Shown here piece by piece: positions 33,533 through 45,336 of a stretch of 64,000 nt of DNA. Location: assembly GCA_037447655.1 (NCBI GenBank), contig JBBHKE010001784.1:62001-126000 (forward strand). The letters run 5' to 3'. The notes under the pieces are model-generated. The model searched no databases. It was not told where the DNA came from and saw only the letters and a list, made by a program, of their open reading frames with translations. Numbering within the stretch: the stretch's first letter is position 1; the number at the start of each line of letters is the position of its first letter. This DNA is from Zygnema cylindricum (lineage: Eukaryota; Streptophyta; Zygnematophyceae; Zygnematales; Zygnemataceae). Made by a program: the position numbers and the translations under genes.

Positions 33533-34474
33533 TTAGAGCCTTAGCTCCAACAGCTTGACACAATCTGCGATGAAGTGTCGCGGCTTTTTGCAAAAATGAC
33601 AAAGACCCTTTGGGGGCCTCGGTCCTCCAAGATGATCTCTTTCCCCTTTGTACGGTTGCTTCAGGTCCTTCCCCCATCGGTCCCCTCCTGCTCTTAGAGC
33701 TTGAATGCTGTTTCCTCCTCTCCTAATCTCCATTGTGTTTTCCTGCACAAGTATCTTCCTGACCAGTGTGTTCCATTTCCATGAACTATCAGGCATTTCC
33801 TGTACTCGATACACTATGTTCTCGAACTCATATGGTAACTTCATGATACGAGTGTTAACTTTCATTTTCATTGTACTTGTCCATCCGGCACTTTCCATCT
33901 CCATATACAAAGAAGAAAGATCATTACAGTAATCTAAAATCTTTCCTCCTTTGTAAGTGTGATTCATTAGCTTTTGCTTAGCCAACTGGAGCTCCTGAAT
34001 AGTTCCAGCTCTATAAATCTCCACCAAACTCACCCACAACTCCTCAGCCTTGTAAATGTGAAGATGAGGAGGGGCCAAAGCTTGAGTGAGGTGCTTGAGA
34101 ATGAAGTTGTTGGCAGCCATGTTTAAATCCTCCCACATTTGAGTATCGTTCTCCGTGGTCTTCACAATCCCCGCTCCCGGTACTGTGGCAATAGCAGTGA
34201 GGGGAACCTCCTTCCCTTTCCCCTTTTCAGACAAACTACTGTCCCCATCATCTGCCTCCTCCGCTGAGGCAGCCGTTGCTACAGGAAACCTTACTCCTCC
34301 AAATCTTGGTGGAGTTCCCAAAGGTGGACGTTTCACTAGTCCACTAACGATACCCCAGTATCGTTTTTCACACAAAGCTCCCACCATCATGGCTTCCCAA
34401 TAGATGAACCCAGATCCATTGAAGGTGGGCACCCTAGAGGGTGGGCCCATAACCTGCAATTCTGTGTCCTCCAT
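33533..34474 (-). pseudogene. Element A gag
   Basis: The 313-codon frame starts at ATG 34474, 20 nt inside the 5' LTR. It reads through the primer site as LQVMGPPSRVP and includes FIYWEAMM, the HLTQALAPPHLH segment, a KMKVNTRIMKLP stretch and a C-terminal nucleocapsid knuckle CHFCKKPRHFIADC (C-x2-C-x4-H-x4-C). It ends at a stop shortly after the knuckle, where gag-pol should read on into protease. It is the best preserved gag in the window. Confidence 0.88.
34440..34454 (-). other. Primer-binding site of element A (GGTTATGGGCCCACC)
   Basis: It immediately follows the LTR end (GAATTGCA on the minus strand). All 15 bases are complementary to plant initiator tRNA-Met from the 5' side of the anticodon stem through the CAU anticodon. 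It is also translated, as part of gag. Confidence 0.75.
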
Positions 34475-35461
34475 TGGATTACAGAATACAAGAAGCCTCT
34501 AGATAGTATTTAACTAACCCACTTTAAGCCACGACCACTTCTGCCCAAGAAGGCAAACTGACAATTTGACTGCACTCTTGTGTAGCGTGGACTCCCCTGA
34601 GTCCGTAGCAAAAAAAATCACTGAAAACGGCCAACCACGTGATAAGTTATGAGCCGGCATAAATGCCAATTTATACAAAGCTCTCTTAGAGAGAGGTGTC
34701 TATCTACCAAATATTTCCTAAGTCCTAAATCCCTCTCACAACCCCTATCTACTAAAGTACGAACCAATCGTTCACTGTAGGGTACAGAAAAGTACTATGG
34801 CCGATGTTCTTTCTGTACGGCCCATGTACGGCAACGACATTAAGTGGACGCGTGTCCACTTTTCACTTGTCCTTATGTTCGCCGGAATTCTTGCGACCAA
34901 ATGCCATCTCTCCGCGTGGCGCCACGTCATGCCACGTCCATAAATGCCAAAATTGAACATTGCGCGATCTCGCCATCGATGTCCGCCGTCGGATTAGATT
35001 TGATATTCAATGTCTGCTGTATAAACATATGTATGATTCATTTTTTTTCGTGCAAGATAATGTTCGCACTATATAATACTTAGTTCCATGTTCTTTCGTT
35101 CGCAATTCCGTTAATCGAATTCCTGGTTATAACAATGTTTAAATAAATATCAAACCTATCATGTGCTAACGGACTTCTACGACAGACTGGTTAGAGCTAA
35201 CGGCTAAGCCGCGCTTTACCGGTCGGAGGTTCGAGTTCTGCCGAACTCAACCTTTTACTGAGAGTGACATAAGTCACTCTTTAGCCCAACCTGCTTAAGC
35301 AAGGACACCCATGGCTCAGCCACCCTCTCCATCCCTCATTGACTACAACAAGTATGGTGGGTAGAGAGAGGAGGCGGAGGCAGGCTGTCCGCCTATTTCC
35401 TTTTTGTATTTGTCCTAAATTCAGACCTACAAAATACCATATAAAACTAGTAATTTCAACA
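34455..35461 (-). repeat. 5' LTR of copia element A
   Basis: The 1007-bp partner of 29106-30114 has matching termini (TGTTGAAATT to AATTGCA on the minus strand). It contains the gag ATG and the antisense tRNA-like block near 35180-35255. It is followed on the plus strand by TGAGA (35462-35466) and the resumed element B. Confidence 0.92.
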
Positions 35462-37911
35462 TGAGATAGCTTAGTTACCTTGTGAGTACCCTGTTTCTCT
35501 TGTATCCTCTTGCTGCTCCTTCTCCCCCCTTCAAACTCTGACGTTGAAATAGAGGGAAGTCTTGGGTTTCTCCTTTCTTTCTCATTCCCTCCCCCATACA
35601 TGGAAGATGATTCCGGTTCCTCCTATTCTGTCTCCTTGAGGTCCATAAGAATATGTGAGGTATTTGGTAACTCTCCTATAACTTCGATCTTCCATGAACC
35701 TTTAATCACTCTCTCACTCATGTCCTTTTCAAGAAAAACAGAGTTCTCCTCACTTTCAGACTCAAATGTGATTCTTAACTTCTTGGTATATTTGAAGGGG
35801 TCAATTGACTTTCTTTCATCTATGACAACTACGTGTTTGACCAGAATAATAACTTGCTTTGCTAAGTCATAGACTCTATATCCCTTGACATCCTCATCAT
35901 ATCCCACAAAATATCCAGATTTTTCCTTAGCATCAAGTTTCCGGTTTTTCTTATCCGTGTCTAGACTGTAAACTTGGCTACCGAATACTTTTAGGTGAGA
36001 GATATCCAGTTTCCTTCCAACCGATCTCTCATAAGGTGTCATACCTTTGACTGCCGAGGTAAAGACTCTATTCTTAATGTAGTTGGCATAGTTCATGGCT
36101 TCTGCCCAAATTCTCTTTCCTATTTTCTTCTCAGCCAAAATACTGCATACACTATCTCCTGGTGTTCGGTTTAACCTCTCCCCTACCCTATTTTGTTTTG
36201 GATTACGTGGTACAATTTTTTGGTGCTAAACTCCCTTATCTTTCAAACTGGTTCCTCAAAACTGTATTCCTCAAACTGGTTAGAGGCATATTCTCCCCCA
36301 TTATCACTCCTTCTCTTAATGGGGGTTCTATGCAGCTTCTCACTCCAGGCTTTATATTCTTTAAAGTAAGTTGGTGTTTCAGACTTTGTTTTTAGAAAGT
36401 AAACTCTACAGTACCTAGAACAGTCATCAGTAGTTGTCAACATATACCTTTTCCGTCCAACTGAGGGTACCCTTGCTGGTCACCAGATATCTGTGTGGAT
36501 AAAATCTAGTGTCTTTTCCTCTCTATATGTGGCGGCTTTAGGGAAAGGAAATCTGTAAGCCTTACCTTGGGCACACCCACTACAATCATCCACCATTTCA
36601 TTATCACTGAACTGAATGCCTTCTACTACACCAAGCTTCTTCATTTCCCTCAACCTATCAAAGTGCACATGCCCCAACCGCTTATGCCAAATCATCAACT
36701 TTGGGAAACCAACATAATAAGCATAGCCTAAACATTCCTTGGCTACACTTATGTGCAGTGAAGTAAATTTTATCCCCATATTTAGCGGTAAAGACTCCCT
36801 TTCTAGTGAAGGTATAAAACTCTTTGTCATCTAACACAGACGTAGAGACAAGATTTTTAGTCAGCTGAGGAATGTAGAGTACATCTGAAAATGTGAGTAT
36901 AGAAGTCTGACCCTCCACTAAGACTTTCAAATCTACGGATCCCACTAGATTTGTAGTAACCACTCTCCCATCCCCATACTCTATTTCTACAGTAGGGATT
37001 TTCCTTAGCTTAGTGAAGAGGTCATTGTCACGACACATATGCATGGATGCACCTGAGTCGATGATCCATCTTTCCTGTGGAGCTTCCCGAATTGCTCCAA
37101 GGGCACACTTTTGTCTCCGAGGGATCGCCTTCTCCTCCAGACTCTCGTCAAGAAGAAGCTCCCCATCCTGCTCAAAGGACTCGTCCTCAGTTTCTCCTGT
37201 CACTTTTGTGACCACAAGTGCCTTTTTCTTCCCTACGGAAGAACCCCCTCCACAGTTCTCTTGGAGCCTCAGCTCTGACAGCTTGACGGGATCCGCGATA
37301 AAGTGTCCCAGCTTTTTGCAAAAATGACCAAGGCCCTTTCAAGGCCTCGGTCCTCCAGCCTGAACTCTTTCTCCTTTGTATGGCTTTTTCGGGTTGTGTC
37401 TCCACCTGTCCCCTCCGGCCGCTAGAGCTTGAACGCTCTTTCCTCCTCTCTTGATCTTAATCGTGTTCTCCTACACAAGTATTATGTGGACCACTGTATT
37501 CCACTTCCGTGAACTATCAGTCATTTCATGTACTCGTTACACTATATTCTCATACTCGTCGCGTAACTTCATGATGAGATTGTTAACTTTCATTTTCATT
37601 GTACCTGTCTATCCGACACTCTCCATCTCAATATACAAAAAAGAAAGATCATTACAGTAGTCTAACATCCCGTTTGTAAGTATAATTTCCCGACTTTTTC
37701 TTTGCCAACTGGAGCTCCTGATCATACCAACTCTATAGATCTCTATAAAACTCACCCACAACTTTTCAGCCTTGTAAACGTGAAGATGGGGAGTTGCTAA
37801 AGCTTGAGTGAGGTGCCTTATAATAAAGTTCTTGGCAGCCATGTTGGTGTCTTCCCACATTTGAGTGTCGGTCTCCACGGTCTTCACGATCGCCGCTCCA
37901 AGTGTCGTGGG
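35462..37911 (-). pseudogene. Element B gag, protease and integrase segment
   Basis: From right to left it carries truncated gag (from 37911, lacking the start), a protease WIIDSGASMHMC at about 37060-37030 that is uninterrupted upstream, integrase WHKRLGHVHFDRL, the zinc-binding CSGC and HTDIW intact, then RSDNGGEYASNQF and the C-terminal AEAMNYANYIKNRV. Frameshifts occur near 36700-36830 and around 36240. It ends exactly at the TGAGA where element A begins. Confidence 0.88.
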
Positions 37912-38081
37912 TGTAGAAATTAATGGTCCGTTTAAAGTATTTTCTAGGTCTAAATAGAAATATAGAAAGAAGCCGATGCAGTCTACCTCTAACTTCTCTC
38001 TCCAACTCTCAAACTTGTCCCAGTAACTGAGGAAATTGGAGAGAAAGCTAGAGCCATGGCTTCCTAGGCTATCCAGAGGTT
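37912..38081 (+). repeat. Truncated LTR start (family alpha), plus strand
   Basis: TGTAGAAATTAATGG, then TTTTCTAGGTCTAAATAG and the CTCTCCAACTC block, match the first 170 bp or so of the plus-strand LTR that follows. It abuts the truncated gag of element B, so two opposite-orientation pieces meet at 37911/37912. Confidence 0.6.
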
Positions 38082-39150
38082 TGTTGAAATTAATAGATTT
38101 CTAGAGTATTTTCTAGGTTTAAAATGTTAGTATAAAAGAAAAAGAAAAAGGACAAATAGCCTACTTACACCTCCTCTCTCTAGCCCCTATACTTGTTGTA
38201 GTCACTAAAGGATAGAGAGAGTGGTTGATCAATGGCTGCCTTAGTTCAACAGGCAGATATTTTTTAAGGCTACTAAAAATATACCTGACGGACTCGGGAT
38301 TTGATCCCGGTACCTGCGGTTCGTCAAGCTGGCCGATAGTGGTCAGCTTTATCCTACTAGACTAGGACCAATGCTAAATGTTATAGTATGTGATAGATAT
38401 ATATATATATATTTAGGAAGGAGTAAATCCATTTAACTAAAACTGTGTACGGCGTGCATGGATAGAGTTTTATGAATGTACCAATTCAAAACGGATACCA
38501 CGCATTTTGTTTTGACAACGAAATAAATATCGCGCAAGTATTTATTACGGCCAAGATTGCGTCTCGTTGCAAATCCAACGGCGCACATCATCGCCGAAAT
38601 CTCGGAGTAGTCACTTTGGCGTTTAGTGACATGGCATGACCTGGAGCTACGTGGAGAGATGACATTCGGTCATAGGAATTTCGAGGAATGTACGGACGAG
38701 TGAAAAGGAGACACGTGTCCGCTTAATAGTCCTGTCGTACATAGGCCGTACAAAAGGTACACCGGCAGTATTACTTTTTGGTACGGTACAGTAATCTGAT
38801 TGGTCTGTACTTTAGTAGATAGAAGTTACTACAGGGAATCAAGACTAAGAAAATTTTGGTAGGCAGTCACCTCTCCCTTTGAGAGTTTGTACAAATTGGC
38901 ATTTTTACTGCCTCATAACTTATCGTCTGGTTGGGCGTTTTCAGATTTTCTTTTTCCTACGGACTCAGGGGGGTCCAAGCTGCACAAGGGTGCATTCAGA
39001 TTGTCAGTTTGATTGCCTGGCCAGTAGTGGCTGTGGGTTAAAGTGGGCTAGTTCACAACTATCTAGAGACTTCCTGTATTCTGTAGTCCAATGGAGGACA
39101 CAGAATTGCAGGTTATAGGCCCACCCTCTAGGGTGCCCACTTTCAATAGA
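38082..39150 (+). mobile_element. LTR D of family alpha with primer site and gag start
   Basis: A 1029-bp LTR from TGTTGAAATTAATAG to CAGAATTGCA (39110) is followed by the primer site GGTTATAGGCCCACC (39111-39125, one mismatch to tRNA-Met) and about 25 bp of gag. It then stops at the duplicated P450 flank. It is the 5' remnant of a plus-strand element whose body is gone. The tRNA-like block is present at 38290-38350 in altered form. Confidence 0.8.
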
Positions 39151-39157
39151 TCTAAAA

Positions 39158-39245
39158 AGAAAGAATAAAAAAATAAAGTTAACGGGAAAGAGAAGAAGGC
39201 AGAGATGAGAGAGAGGGAACATATGGAAAGTGCGTGGGAGTAGGG

Positions 39246-39320
<75 letters not shown>

Positions 39321-40050
39321 TGTGCATGCAAAGACAACGGTTGACAATATCTTGAGTGTGTCTTGAGTACTTATTTTACTTTAACATTTGATAATTTTTT
39401 CGGCGAAGCTGTATATCTTTTATATATGTTTGATACGCTTGGATGAGGTTTCAGATCTTGTTGTAGGACGCGGCGCACCGCGGAACGCACTTTAATGCTG
39501 CCGGCGCCGGATATCTTTTTTGTTGTCGGCTAAGTTTTCCTGCCCAGAATATTGGGCAAACAGAATTATTTTACGGGTTTGAGGACACTCGGAACAGATT
39601 GCTAATTTAGTAATTTTCTCAAAAAAAGAAATAAATATACGTTTTCGTCAGCCGTTTTAGGAAAGCGTGTGGAAATTCCGTAATAGAAACTACAGTACAG
39701 ACGAAGTTTCTTACGAGTTGGCCCCGGTTGGGTGAGAGTGGTGAGAGTGATAGACTGTCAAAAGTATTTCGTAACAATTACTGTTGCGGTACACATAGAT
39801 TTTGTCCCGACGAATAGCACATGTGAAAGAGACCAGACTGGGCGAATGTTGAAAACGGCTTCCCAAGTTTGAAGTTTTGAATGTTCCCCGTCCGATCCTG
39901 CCAACAAAATGACCGCAAAGAACGATGATTGTTCGGCGAAACTGTGACACTTTAAGACAAAGTTGCTGATTGGTCCTGCCAAACAAAAAGTACGCAAACT
40001 ATGCAAAAACGAACAGAAATAAACGAACTCTCCTAAGGAGCTTGGCACAA
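39158..40050 (+). repeat. Displaced copy of the P450 5' flanking region
   Basis: Direct repeat of 55672-56527, with long identical runs such as CAACGGTTGACAATATCTTG and GCTGCCGGCGCCGGATAT. It carries the same TATA-like CTTTTATATA word (39417-39426). It differs by an expanded GT/GA microsatellite (39248-39318) and by CAAGTT at 39864-39869, where the gene-linked copy has CACGTG. No P450 coding sequence accompanies it. Confidence 0.85.
39248..39318 (+). repeat. (GT)n(GA)n microsatellite
   Basis: About 14 GT units followed by about 20 GA units. The corresponding place at 55770-55798 has only a short GA run. Confidence 0.95.
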
Positions 40051-40562
40051 AACTAGCGCAACGTAGGCATACTGTATGTGTGTGTGCTATGCACACCCCT
40101 GTACAAGCGTACGAATCTGACGTATGCTCATAGTACAACGCACGCCGCCGAACGAATTTTTTTAGCGAACTGACACGGCGTGGGATGACATTGTGCGGGA
40201 AAAAATACCGGGAAAAAAAAAACCCGCGGACGAATCTGACGATAGTCCTGTCGTAAGTTGTGTTATGGGCTTTTCATGTGATCTTCTTAGATCGTTACTT
40301 TCATCAACGACCGTCAGATCGTCCAAATCTGACGGTTTAAATAAAAAGTCGCTCAAAACTCACAGAAAAAAAAAATTGTCCGTTTTTTTTTTCAAATTTA
40401 GACATGACGTTTAATTCTCTATCGAACCATGTGCAACTCAACCCTGTTACTATTTTATTTCATTTTGCGACCAATACAATATGGGTCTTAAGGTAGTATT
40501 GTAAAATTTACGTACAATAAGCATATTGTATGGGTGTACTGTCACCTACTTTTGAACTATGG
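40048..40562 (-). repeat. Dispersed repeat R2, copy 2
   Basis: Inverted copy of 11609-12127. Its edge shares the word GCTTGGCACAAAACT with the end of the P450-flank copy at 40040-40054, and the same word closes the gene-linked flank at 56515-56529. Confidence 0.8.
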
Positions 40563-40596
40563 TCGAAACAAAGGGGAACGAGCTGCAAGACTCAGG

Positions 40597-41917
40597 GTAT
40601 GTCCCCATGTGCATAAGTAAGGGTTTTTTTTTTGTCTTTTTAATGTAAAACTTAGCGCCGTACTGCCTATAACGGTACTTTCGCATGTAACCGAAACTTC
40701 TCTTGTTACTTTGTTTTTTAGCGAAAATTCTCCGTACAACAATCAGAGCATTCGGATGTAAAAGCAAATTACTTATTACTTTAAAAAGTGTTTTACGTAG
40801 ACGTGTACAACAAACGAGGCGAAACTTCCACTCAACTTCAATTTGAGGCGTCTCTCCGCACGCTATACAATTTATGGGACTTCGTAATGTCCGTATGCCA
40901 CATTGTCGACGTGTCGAAACCCTAAAATACCTTTAGGTATCACACAGAAATGCGGTTTCGTTTTTAATCTTCCCACTTGCCGACAGATGCTCAATGCTTT
41001 CCTACACCGTATTTGTGAAGACACGTGTGTTTGAGAGAGACGACCCCTGTACGTAAATCAGCAACGCAAAACAATAAAAAAAAATTGTATACGTGCAGTG
41101 GGGTTTTTTTTTGCTTTACCCTTTTTATAAAAAGGAAAGACATTTTAGTCGTATTCGTCTCTGGTGACAACGATAATTGACCGTCGATTTTTTTTGTGTA
41201 AGATCTTGAGGCGTTGATTGTTTTGAGTAATAATTGGCGTCTCTAGTGACAACTACAATTGATCGTCGATTGTTTTTGTGTAAGATCGAGTGTCGTTGAA
41301 TGATTTGAGTTTTGATTGGCCTTGACATGTTCCAATTTTGATGTAATGAAAAGAGACACGTGGTACAATCCTATTTGTTGTATTACGCATGGTTGAAATT
41401 GTATGATAAACAACCAGATAAATTGGACGTCACGCCAAAATGTCGTGTTACCAATACCGGTAAAGTAACGTACAATATCGTACTTTTAGTTTTTGCGATG
41501 CGATCCCGTCACATTACGCCACGTTGGCAAAAAACCTCATCTTCAAACTTTTCTTTAAAATACATTGGCAATGTGTTCTAAAACTAGGGATTTTCGATAA
41601 AGAAACAGGAACATATATTTGCACGTGTCGTAATTCTCAAAAAATTTCAAACGATTTTTTGCTAAAAGAAAAGTACAAAATTCGCCATGTTCTATCAGTT
41701 GGCGTTCAATACAACATAAAAAAGTACACAATTTGTTTTGTTTTGTCGGTTTTCGCCCAGTACGGATTTTTTTTTTTGCAAAGGTCTCTAATTTTTTATG
41801 CCATTTCACGTCGACAGGACAGAAGATGCAAAGGCAAAGCGCATCTTCTTGAACCGTGAAACGATACAAGCAGGAAGGCGGTACGTTTACAATGTCACGG
41901 TAAAACACGCGACGTCA
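40597..41917 (+). repeat. Dispersed repeat R1, copy 1 (truncated)
   Basis: It starts with GGGTATGTCCCCATGTGCAT, the terminal sequence of the complete element at 57854-58630. From 40786 it matches 47457-49075 closely but lacks a block of roughly 480 bp present in that copy (about 48230-48700). The right end is cut at about 41917 where the gamma-associated sequence starts. Confidence 0.7.
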
Positions 41918-42429
41918 TGAAAGATTACAAACCTAATAAAATATACACACAACAATGGTGTTCCTCCGACAACATTCAATATATATTAAGCACGATGCAA
42001 ATACAACTTCTTTTCTTCCTTCCTTTTACTTCTGATCTTTCTACGCCTCTTTAACAAGCTACACCTCCAAAAGATAATTCTACCACGAAGTCTCAACTAA
42101 TATATATAAATACACGACTAGAAACGCGTAGGAATCAACGTGGTAAAATGCACGACCAATAAGTTGAACCGACTTGAACAACACGATACGACTAGGAAAG
42201 TCAACCGCGAACCAACTTGAATCACACGGTGTGACTTGAACTTACGTGAACCGAAACTAACACTTAAATTCTACGTCACTTCAAATATCTAGCGACGAAA
42301 CTGCTTCGTCGCTAACTTCTACATCACTTCAAATATCTAGCGACGAAAGAACATTCGTCGCTAATCGTCGCTACTTTAGCTACGAGAGTATCTCGTCGCT
42401 AAGTAAGTGCTTAGTACAATATCGTAACA
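41918..42429 (-). repeat. Possible LTR at the 3' end of gamma, with hairpin array
   Basis: The minus strand reads TGTTACGATATTG from 42429, directly after a polypurine tract (AAGAGGGGGAA, 42430-42440), and may end in TCTTTCA at 41918, where repeat R1 is broken. It contains TATATAAATAC near 42102 and three hairpins of the AGCGACGAA/TTCGTCGCT type at 42291-42402. It does not match the 5' LTR at 46230-46555. Confidence 0.4.
42291..42402. repeat. Array of AGCGACGAA/TTCGTCGCT hairpins
   Basis: Three inverted repeats with stems of 8-9 bp (AGCGACGAA...TTCGTCGCT at 42291 and 42340, AGCTACGAG...CTCGTCGCT near 42379) lie within a partly duplicated unit of about 48 bp (CACTTCAAATATCTAGCGAC). Confidence 0.8.
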
Positions 42430-42463
42430 TTCCCCCTCTTACTGGTACACTTAAAGCCCCCTT

Positions 42464-43723
42464 TTACTCCATGCCCACTAACTTTTTTCCCATTTCATGG
42501 ACTTCCTTCAATGCTGCTTTGGTTAACATATCAGCAGCTTGTTCTTCTGTAGAAACAAACGAAAATTCAACTTCTTTTTCCGCAACCAAATCTTGAACAA
42601 AATGCCACTGAATTTCAATGTGTTTAGTGCGCTTATGCAAAATAGGATTTTTACTAAGTGCAATGGAAGACATATTATCACTTAATATTTGCATGCATTC
42701 TTTTTCTACTCCAACCTTCGATAGAAATTCTTTAATCCACACAACATTTTTCGCAGCATGACACGCAGCCATATACTCCGCCCTTGTTGATGAAAGTGCC
42801 ACAGTAGGTTGCAAACGGGAATTCCACGAGATCGCTCCTCCTGCAAGTAAAAACACATATCCTGACGTAGACCTTCCTGTATCATGGTCTCCTCCATAGT
42901 CGGCATCACAATATCTATAACAACTCAAGCCCTCACCCATCCTATAAACAATTCCAAGACTAAGTGTTCCAGCCAAATATCTAAAGATTCTCTTCACTCT
43001 CTCGCAATGTATTTTTTTCGGATTGCTACAATACTGACTAACCACGCTCACTGCGACACTAATATCTGGCCTAGTACCGACACTCAAATACATTAAGCTT
43101 CCGACCGCTTCCCTATACGGGGCATCAACGTCGGGACTTTTAACAAAATTAGAAAGCTTATCACGAGGATCAAGGGGAGTTCCAAGTGGCTTACAATCTA
43201 AAAACCCAAATCTTTCAAGTACCTCTTTTGCATATTGTTCCTGGCTTAACTTAATATCTCCGTTCCTCCTTCTCTGAATCTGAACTCCCACAATGTATTG
43301 TGCATCTCATAAGTCTGTGATTTTAAAATACTTCCGAAATTCAATCTTTAATTCTCCAAGTAAATCCAAGTTGTGAGAAATAGAAATGAAATCATCTACG
43401 TAAACACTGAAAATTACCATGTCCCTACCTTCTCCCCGAATATACACTCCACAATCTGCAGTAAGCCTCCTAAATCCCAAAATTAGCAAGACCTTGTGAA
43501 GCTTATGGTTCCATGTTCTTGGTGCCTGCTTCAAACCATACAACGCTTTCGACAACCTCCATACTTTTCCATTCTTTCCAGGAACTCCTTCTGGGATTTT
43601 CATATACACCTCCTTTTCTAATTCTCCATTTAAGAAAGCTGTCTCTACATCCATCTGTTGGATATGCATTCCTTCCGCCGCCGCCATTGCAATAATTGCT
43701 CCCAAAGAATCAAACTTAACCAC
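42464..43723 (-). pseudogene. Gamma reverse transcriptase and RNase H
   Basis: The frame 43723-43307 has the QQMDVETAFLNGELEKEVYM stretch, KALYGLKQAPRTWN and the YVDDFI active site. After a stop the frame 43291-42464 continues with VGVQIQRRRNGD, VGSLMYLSVGTRPDI, RSTSGYVFLLAGGAISW, STRAEYMAACHAAK and the end KHIEIQWHFVQDLV. The 275-codon RNase H part is open to its natural stop, just before the polypurine tract. Confidence 0.9.
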
Positions 43724-43759
43724 AGGAGCAAAAGTCTCAGAATAATCAATACTCTCCTT

Positions 43760-45336
43760 CTACTGAAAGCCTTTACATGCTAATCGCGCCTTGTACTTAA
43801 GACTTTCTCCCGAAGCTCCCGTCTTTGTCTTAAAAACCCACTTTGAGTCAATCGCCTTCTTACCAACCGGTAAATCTACCTCTTCAAAACACTCATTCGA
43901 TTTTACAGAATTAAATTCTTTGATAAATGTCGGTTTCCACTTCTCCTCCCATTCGTTTGAGTCTCGAGCCTCTTGGTATGATTGAGGATCCGCCGGACGA
44001 TTTTCTGTAATTGCTTTTCATAAGAGAAAGGATTTCGCCCTTCCTTCTCTAATTTCGGAAATTGCCCTCTCGTAGCTAGTTTGCTTTTTATATGACTGTC
44101 CAGGTGAAAATCGTTCCGGTGCCTTCCCTTTAGTGGATCTTTTACTTGTTCGTACGTCATCTGCAAATTCGTTATCTGAATCACTGTTCTCAATCTTGTC
44201 ATCATCCTCCTTCTCAAGGGGTGTCTCTTTTGATGTCACGTTGTCAATGCCTGTGGATGATTCTCTGGTGACCTTGTCTCCTTGTGATTTGGTGCCGCTA
44301 AGCTTAGGTGTCGAAAATTTATCTAAAGGTTTCTCTACAAATCACACCTTTTTCTTCGTCCCTACCTCTGACAAAACTTCGTCCTCTTCCTCCTCCTCTC
44401 TAGTGAACTTTTCATAATGACTTTCCTCCTCATAATCTTGAGCTCGTTTGGACTCATTAGCTCCCTTCACCATCCATTCCAAGTTCTCATTAAACTCCAC
44501 ATTTCTAGACTCTTTAACCCTTCTAGTGACTACGTTGTTAATCCTATACTGCATTGAGTTCTCACTATATCCCACAAAATATCCTTCCCATGACCGTGCA
44601 ACAAACTTTCCCTCCCGATTTCTTTCCTCTATGTATCCCATAGCCTCACATCCCTAAATCCTTAAGTGTTTTACTGTAGGTGTTTGTCCACTCCACAGTT
44701 CCTCTGGTGTTTTGTTGCCCAAAGCAGAGTTTATTCTCCTGTTGGTAATATGGTTAGCTGCCGTGATTACTTCTCCCCAAAGACGATGCGTGAGTTTTGT
44801 CGTATGGAGCATGGCGCGTACCATCTCTTGCAATGTCCGATTTTTCCTCTTTGCAATTCCATTCGATTATAGGGAATAAGGAGCCGTGAACTGCTGCTTA
44901 ATCCCCGTCTCTTTACAGTAATCGGCGAAAGCAAGAAATTCACCTCCTCGGTCTGAGCGTACCGCCTTTACCTGCCTCCCACTTTCCCTCTCAGCCATGA
45001 CCACAAAGTCTTTAAATGTTTCAAGAGCGTCTGACTTAGCTTTTATAGATATACCCATGTCTTTCTGCTGAAATCATCAACTATCACCATAATGTACTTA
45101 TTTTTTCCAATGGTTTCTAGATGTGTGTCCCCACAAAGATCTACATGGACTTAATCTAGAGGGGCATTCGCTTTGAATTGAAGATCCTTCACCGGATGAG
45201 GCTTCCTTTTATGTTTCCCTTTTGTGCATCCAACACATCCAATGACCTTCTCTCCTGTTGCCACATCTAGCCCTCGAACCGCCCTATGAAGAATCATCTC
45301 CTTAATGTTGCTCTCTGAAGTGTGACACAGACGCAC
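43760..45336 (-). pseudogene. Gamma integrase and linker
   Basis: The frame 45336-45151 carries the zinc-finger end with CVGC and TKGKHKRKPH. The frame 45058-44867 has RSDRGGEFLAFADYCKETG, with the second catalytic Asp. The E-containing segment follows out of frame. The frame 44641-44342 has MGYIEERNREGKF, ARSWEGYFVGYSENS and the C-terminal acidic linker. The usual stretch of about 100 residues between protease and the zinc finger is missing. Confidence 0.8.

Larger units (their letters stand above)
29106..35461 (-). mobile_element. Copia element A, full-length but defective
   Basis: A 6.36 kb minus-strand element with two LTRs of about 1 kb, flanked by a perfect TGAGA target duplication. 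It sits inside element B of the same family. Order on the minus strand: 5' LTR (35461-34455), primer site, gag, protease, integrase, reverse transcriptase, RNase H, polypurine tract (AAGGGGAG), 3' LTR. Several stops and frameshifts break the polyprotein. Confidence 0.95.
20276..37911 (-). mobile_element. Copia element B, old host of two nested insertions
   Basis: The parts of B on the minus strand, from 5' to 3', are 37911-35462 (gag to start of reverse transcriptase), 29105-27796 (reverse transcriptase and RNase H), 21582-21283 (end of RNase H) and 21282-20276 (3' LTR). The breaks coincide with the ends of beta and A and with target duplications. Joining the pieces gives the order found in A. 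The 5' LTR, primer site and gag start are missing. B is the oldest layer of the nest. Confidence 0.85.

Noticed and set aside
39063-39347. Ser/Leu- and Thr/His-repeat frames near 39.2 kb
   Set aside because: They arise from the (GT)n(GA)n microsatellite.
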